NCBI GenBank assembly: GCA_964247055.1
Contig: OZ176055.1
Coordinates: forward strand, 5,022,001 to 5,086,000
Length of the DNA stretch: 64,000 nt
Source of the DNA: Paragordius varius
Lineage: Eukaryota > Nematomorpha
Reading direction: 5' to 3'
Part shown: positions 58,900 through 64,000 of the stretch, one piece after another
How the letters are laid out: each line of letters begins with the position of its first letter
How positions within the stretch are numbered: the first letter of the stretch is position 1
The notes under the pieces: generated by a model
The model's input: the letters and a program-made list of their open reading frames with translations, nothing else
Told to the model about the DNA's origin: nothing
The model's database searches: none
Translations under genes and position numbers: made by a program

Positions 58900-60928
58900 T
58901 AAAGTGACCAGATAGGCTGTTTTTCGCAGTACAGTACTGGGTTTTCGAAAAAAAACCGCGCCTGTACTGCGCTGACTTTTGTACTGCTTTTTGAAATAAT
59001 TTTTTTATAAATATGTTTAATTACCATTTATTTATATTGTAGAATTCGATAGAGTACCCTTAGTTAAAATAAATAAATGGTTTTTTTTGCTGTAAAAAAC
59101 TATGGCCTTTATATTTTATTTTCTGCTCTAATTATACATGGAGTTGGGTTTTGGACCGGTCAAATCGCTTATGAATGCAGTCATTCGTGAAGTGGCGGAA
59201 CTATCAATATCAGACTCCAGATTTAGGCCAACCTTTCACTCAGGGCTTCCGCAAAAGCGACCTCAAAAATAAACAAAAATAAATTAATATTTTAGTAAAT
59301 TTATCTTTTGAAAATTCAGTTTCATATAAGTTCAGCTAAACTAAATTTATTTGAGTTTACTTTAATTATAATTATCAAACGGAAAATTTTTATATTTCCG
59401 CAACATATTATTTAAAATTCGTTATATTTGGTTTCGATATAACCTTTATTTTCTAGGAAAAAAAACAACTTTTTTATGTTTTGGGGAATTATGTTCCTTA
59501 ATATTTTGCTTCCCCCTAAATTTTAATTTTTAGCCAGTTTTCTTTTCATTCTTTTGTGCATAAACAAATTTGTAGATCTATTTTAATTTTGCCACACACA
59601 CACAGACACACTTAATAATTTTTTTTATTAATCCTTTTCATTCAATTTTCTTTTCCGTGCCTTTTCTTTTCAAAATGTGGACTACGGAAAAAACAACTCA
59701 CAATAGATACCTTGAAATCAATTGTATAATAGTCAAAAATACAAAAAAAAATTGTAAAGCTTTTTTAGATAAAATTTCGCAAAACCATAAATTATTAGGA
59801 CAAATACATAAATCTGAAAAATATATATAATTTATTATTTTTAGATATTATTACTATTATAAAAAAATAATTATTTATTAATAATTATGTCACATCATAT
59901 ACCATTGATTGGGTAGACTCAGAACTATTTGAATTATTTTTGAATTTTACACTGTAGCAAAGTCGGCATCTGTATAATTTCTATCCATTCACCTATCTTT
60001 TCTTCATCAACGCATAGTTTTACCTGCTGTCAAATAGTAATTTCTAAAAAGCTATGGAACAGAACTTTCATAAGATCGTGTGTGAATGATGTTATCTGCA
60101 CGGCAACATCTTATAAAAACCAGATATATTGTTTCCCTCTATTTTTATTATCGTATATTGGTAATTATATTGTTTTTATTTCCGGAAAACCGGTAGATCC
60201 ATTCAAATCCAAATGTCGAAAGAATATAATCATTGATGAATATGCCTCGACAACAGCTTCGCCCTTTTTTTAAATTAGGCCCCCTGTTCAGGCCCACCCC
60301 GTGTAAAAAACGGTTTTTTTTGAAAACATAAATCCACAGAAATCGTGTCTTTAAGAGAATTTTCTGGAAAACGTGTTGGACCATTCAATTTAAAATATGA
60401 TTTGTTTACTTATTTTCGATTGCGCCAAACATAATCGGCTCGCTTTTTTAATTAAGGCAATCTTTTTACCCGCTCCTCCCGTAAAATGTCATTTTTCCAA
60501 AAAAATTCAAAAGTAATTGTTTGAATCTATTTTTCGCCCAAGTAAACAATATATTAGTATGAATGCACCGTTTTGACTATGAGATCATAGCTAATAAATA
60601 ATGTTTCGAAATAATCCACATATGTGGATCATTTTAATATCCCTTTTTTCAAATAACCCCCCCCCCCAGTCCGAAGGACTTCCTCGGGCTGCTTAGCAGC
60701 ACGAGATTTATGCTAGTATTATATATCCATATATATAATTATATGTACATACATTTATATCATATGTTTAATAAATTTATTGTTGGATATTTTAATTGTT
60801 TCTAATGAGCTTATAAATAGTAACGAACAATATCATTTAATATAAAACACCGAAAATCCGGTTAAAAAATAGTCAAATTATGCTTTAATTTTGTACTGCA
60901 CCAGGGTTCTAAATATCTGGTCACATTA
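58900..60928. mobile_element. hAT non-autonomous element, exact ends
   Basis: Ends TAAAGTGACCAGATA and TATCTGGTCACATTA with exact 8-bp duplication CCTTATAC (58892-58899, 60929-60936). 2029 bp. GTACTGC motifs repeat near both ends. No transposase. Termini resemble those of the 18973-22195 hAT, which could have supplied enzyme. Contains a Helitron copy at 60181-60716. Confidence 0.95.
60181..60716 (+). mobile_element. Helitron-like element, short copy H3, inside the hAT
   Basis: Begins TCCGGAAAACCGGTAGATCC, keeps parts of the array, then poly-C, the hairpin 60683-60705 (10-bp stem, one mismatch different from that of H2), and CTAG at 60713-60716 followed by T. Confidence 0.85.
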
Positions 60929-61059
60929 CCTTATACGCATTTTGAACATGGTTTTAAAATCTTTGAAAATATGTTAGCTAAAATCCGTTCCTACTGCAGC
61001 ATAAATTCTATGCAATTTGTATTTTTAAAAACAAGGGGATCATAGACGCATCAATAAAA

Positions 61060-62020
61060 TATATTATAAAAATCAAAACAGTAGTTCTAAAAAATATTAA
61101 TTTTTAGATGTGCGCTCCGAAAATCCCAAATTTTTTTCGCTGGCTGGAATAAAAGCAAAAATGTCGAGATTGCGCTCTAATTATTTATATATGCTAAATA
61201 TCGATATCAACTAAAAATATTCTCTAATGTATACTTTTTTCAAAACTTATAAACAATTTTTTTTGAAGCGGGCTTCATACTATTTTGAGGCATGATGGAA
61301 ACGGTATAGAAACGCTTTAAGACATGATAAAAACACTTTTTGTATATTCGATGATGCTAATATTTATTTCCATCGCTTCACAATTTTAATTAAATGGTTC
61401 GTTTGTCTTCAAATTTTTGTGGATTTTATAAAAAAACAGAATTTTTTTAACAATAAATTTGAAGACGGACTAATGTTTTAATCTAAAATTTGAGAGATAG
61501 AAATATTAAGCATCCTCAAATTATATAAAAAAGTGTTTTTATAATGTCTTAAAGAGTTAAAACGTTTCCATCATGCCTTAAAATAGTATGAAGTTCCCTT
61601 CAACGAACTTGCTAAAAATTAAATTTTAATAAATGTATGCATTATTTTAAAAATATTTTCGATTGATATGAAAATTTAGCATATATTTTAAATTTTTTCA
61701 CGCAATGGCATTTTTGCTTTTATTAAAAGAAAACTAGATTAATTCAGAACATCGAAAATTGGGACTCCGGTAAAAAATATTGTTTTTGCTATATGTAGCT
61801 TAAGATATATTCTGATATTTTTTGAAACCAAACATTTATCTTTTACCAAAAAAATATACAAAAAAATGTGCGCAAATGTTTTCTGATATGGAGCACTTAC
61901 CTCAAAAGTGTAAATAACTTTCTTAATTCATTCGTAAGGGCCAAAAGCATGATAATCCTGATACATTTTCCTATCAAAAGATATAATCAGATTATTTTTT
62001 TGTGGACACTGTGTTGTATG
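61060..62020. repeat. Family-4 MITE copy, partial
   Basis: Interior blocks match 38625-39670 and 43461-44521; right end near TGTGGACACTGTG. Left end not clear. Confidence 0.55.
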
Positions 62021-62089
62021 CCAATTACTTAATATTATGCGCCACCTCAGCAAATGAATTAAAAAATTAAATTTAGGTAATCATACCCA

Positions 62090-62730
62090 AGTACATTCGG
62101 TCTGAAAGTGAATACATCGAAAACTAAGCTAATGTGCGATGACAAGAACACGATAAAATGGCCTTACTATGTGTGCTCGTTGAATGTAACGTTAAATTCA
62201 GTAAAATGTGACAATTTAAAATGCATGCAATATCCCACTTTTAAAAGTTTATATGATAGCTAAAACTTTATATGCTCGCTGTGCAATGCAACAAACACAA
62301 TAACCATAGCATCCCCTCATCGCGAGTCTTCCACTTCTTTCAATTTATACACAAATTTATATACCTTGATGATACTTTAGATGCTTGTGGTGGCATTGAA
62401 CGGTTTTATCGCAAATCAAAGCCTGCTGGGTAAAGTGTCTTAGTTAGCGCCCGTTAAGAATAAATATCTTTTACTTAGTTCAAAAGCTAAATTATGGCCA
62501 CTATGCGTCCTTTCATACTATATGGTACGGACACGTGGCCAATAACAAAATCAAATCTTCAATCACTGCCAAAGGGGGAGCAAATCCTAAATGCCACCCT
62601 TTTCACACATAACTCTAATATCTACGATTCCCAATCCAAATTCTATCCCTATCAAACCTTAAATATTAGACGTCTACGCTGGGCTGCTCACATCCGAACC
62701 CAAGACTCAAACTGGATAAAGATGATATAA
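62090..62730 (+). mobile_element. LINE 3'-part fragment
   Basis: FGLKVNTSKTKLMCDDKN near 62098, a degraded FxYLxxxL block near 62360, RPFILYGTDTWPITKSNLQS near 62505 and NIRRLRWAAHIRTQDSNW near 62660: the end of a LINE reverse transcriptase and its C-terminal region, with frame changes. Confidence 0.75.
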
Positions 62731-62884
62731 TCAAATTTTTAACCTCTTTGCCAATTATGTAAAAAGATATAAAATTCTCCATATTAAAATCGAACAAGCT
62801 GAATACAGAAATATAAAAAACTCTAACAATCTTACTTTATGAAGAAAATGGCATATAAGTGATTTAAATGTTATCCAAAGTATT

Positions 62885-63202
62885 ATATTACACTCATAAT
62901 TAGGGGGATAAATAAATAACCTGATATATGTATTCTGATATAAAAATACATCAGGATTTCACAGTGCTTTTGGTTTTGGCCCTTTACAAGTAATTTAAGA
63001 AAGTTAATAATTTTGTGGTAAATACTCATATCGGAAAATGGCAAAATTTGCGCACATTTTTTAAATAAAAATTTTTTGGTAAAAGCTAGAGGCTTCATTT
63101 GTAAAAACAAAATATATCTTAAACTCCATATAGCAAAACGATATTTTTTAAAAATTTTATTTTTTATAAGTGGGCTCCGGAGTCCTAAATTTTTTTCGAT
63201 GT
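62885..63202. repeat. Family-4 MITE end, interrupted
   Basis: Same blocks as 38640-38930. Similarity breaks at the palindrome starting 63203 and seems to resume after it (AGGCTAGTTTTCTT at 63402). Confidence 0.5.
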
Positions 63203-63400
63203 TTTACAGTATGATTATGTATACACTGCTAGAAAGTTATTTATTGTTGCCAAATAGCATATACAAGGGCAGTATTATTGGCTTATAGTTATTTTTTTAA
63301 CTTTTTACTATTATTAGCCAATAATTATTCTCTTCCCTGCATATGCTATTTGGCAATAATTAATAACTTTCTAGCAATATATACTTACTCATACTGTAAA
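63203..63400. mobile_element. Short palindromic MITE
   Basis: About 198-bp hairpin with TA target: TACAGTATGATTATGTATAC at the left faces GTATATACTTACTCATACTG with TA at the right; arms share CTAGAAAGTTATT and CCAAATAGCATAT. Tc1/mariner-like TIR CAGTATGA. Confidence 0.8.
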
Positions 63401-63599
63401 TTAGGCTAGTTTTCTTGTATACTCAGCTGTTGCGGCAGCTCATCTACTATCTTTTATGTTAATATATTGATAAAGGTCCCTACTCTTTATGAGTAGGTCT
63501 GGAAGAAAAAAGGCATTCCCCAATAATTCCTTTGTTAATTGCCAAATTTAAATGCAGTGTGCAAATTTCCAAATAAATTATGGACCAAATCTATATTTA

Positions 63600-64000
63600 A
63601 TTCGGCTACATACCAAAACAAAGCTTGCTTGGAATATTAATTCTTACTGGAAAAACTTTGGAAATAGCGACGATATTAGATGATAGAAATATATGGTATG
63701 TGTGATACAAGAATGTCGTGTAAATTCTGGCTCAAAAATGTCTTGAATCAAATAATAACTCATCTGGTACAGGTTTCTTCATTCATAATAACTGCTGCGA
63801 GTTTGTTATATCCCAAGAAGAAATTAATGACCGAATTTATAAAATCCGTTGTAATGTGGAAGGTAAAATTATAAACATATATTCTGCATACGCCCCTCAA
63901 CAAAACTACATGACTGAGGAAAGAATCTCGTTTTGGGGCCATCTTCATTAATCACTCATTCCTATCCCAATTCAGGAACAGCTAATTATCGTTGGCCCTC
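63600..64000 (+). mobile_element. RTE-type LINE, 5' part, continues past window end
   Basis: LTGKTLEIATILDDRNI near 63640 is the start of the RTE endonuclease; then GTGFFIHNNCCEFVISQEEI near 63765, KIINIYSAYAPQQNYMTEE near 63860 and QEQLIIVGP at the edge. At least one stop and one frame change. Confidence 0.8.

Larger units (their letters stand above)
57790..61045 (+). mobile_element. LINE (endonuclease to early reverse transcriptase), split by hAT
   Basis: Endonuclease: NIEICCVQETRWKNFASK near 57845; linker; PFTNDETEF and CLGLSELTNEVFKA near 58710; SRKSL near 58860; interrupted by the hAT at 58900-60928; continues HGFKIFENMLAK and SINSMQFVFLKTRGS to about 61045. Several stops and frame changes. 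A CR1/L1-like layout rather than RTE. Removing the hAT and one duplication rejoins the reverse transcriptase region. Confidence 0.75.

Noticed and set aside
1-64000. LTR retroelement, Polinton or other virus-like element
   Set aside because: No long direct terminal repeats, integrase, protease, capsid or envelope-like sequence recognised; all reverse transcriptase pieces are of non-LTR type.

Overview
This is AT-rich eukaryotic nuclear DNA, dominated by transposons, with two recognisable host genes. There is no sign of prokaryotic gene organisation and no rRNA or tRNA gene. The two genes are a ZIP9-type zinc transporter (SLC39A9-like, minus strand, about 13.5 to 3.65 kb) and a PP1-type serine/threonine phosphatase catalytic subunit (plus strand, 44.63 to 47.07 kb). 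Both are split by spliceosomal introns of two very different sizes. Seven introns are only 21-23 nt long and all are GT-AG. Four others are 1.4-4.9 kb and hold transposons. Introns this short are known from a few lineages, for example dicyemid mesozoans, some Rhizaria (chlorarachniophyte nucleomorphs, reportedly some ascetosporean parasites) and some ciliates. The protein sequences and the mix of RTE-type LINEs, hAT elements, CACTA-like elements, Helitrons and a tRNA-derived SINE fit a small parasitic animal or a similar lineage. The species cannot be fixed from this window.

Layout: 0-2.6 kb holds repeats, including a CACTA-like element (1016-2401) that carries a LINE fragment. 3.65-13.5 kb is the ZIP9 gene; its large introns hold a second CACTA-like element (4618-6362), itself hit by another MITE (4816-5452), and other MITEs. 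12.7 kb has a SINE. 13.7-17 kb is MITE remnants. 17-19 kb is mostly unexplained and contains possible orphan exons. 18973-22195 is a hAT transposon with exact 8-bp target duplications and a decayed transposase. 22.4-29.3 kb holds two head-to-tail RTE-type LINE copies: the first is interrupted by a CACTA-like MITE, the second by a Helitron-like element made of about 160-bp tandem repeats. 30.6-35.1 kb holds three foldback MITEs with 21-bp subterminal repeat arrays, one nested inside another. 36.9-37.7 kb is a hAT MITE. 40.5 kb has a second SINE. 41.7-44.5 kb is MITEs, ending just upstream of PP1. 48-54.5 kb contains more CACTA-like and hAT MITEs and LINE pieces. 54.5-56.6 kb is a Helitron-like element with a clear 3' hairpin plus CTAG end. 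57.7-61 kb is a LINE interrupted by a hAT element that itself contains a Helitron copy. 62-64 kb contains LINE pieces, the last running off the window.

The genes do not form a pathway. The main interest is the combination of tiny introns with a transposon-loaded genome, and the nested insertions, whose target duplications and restored reading frames allow the order of events to be read directly.
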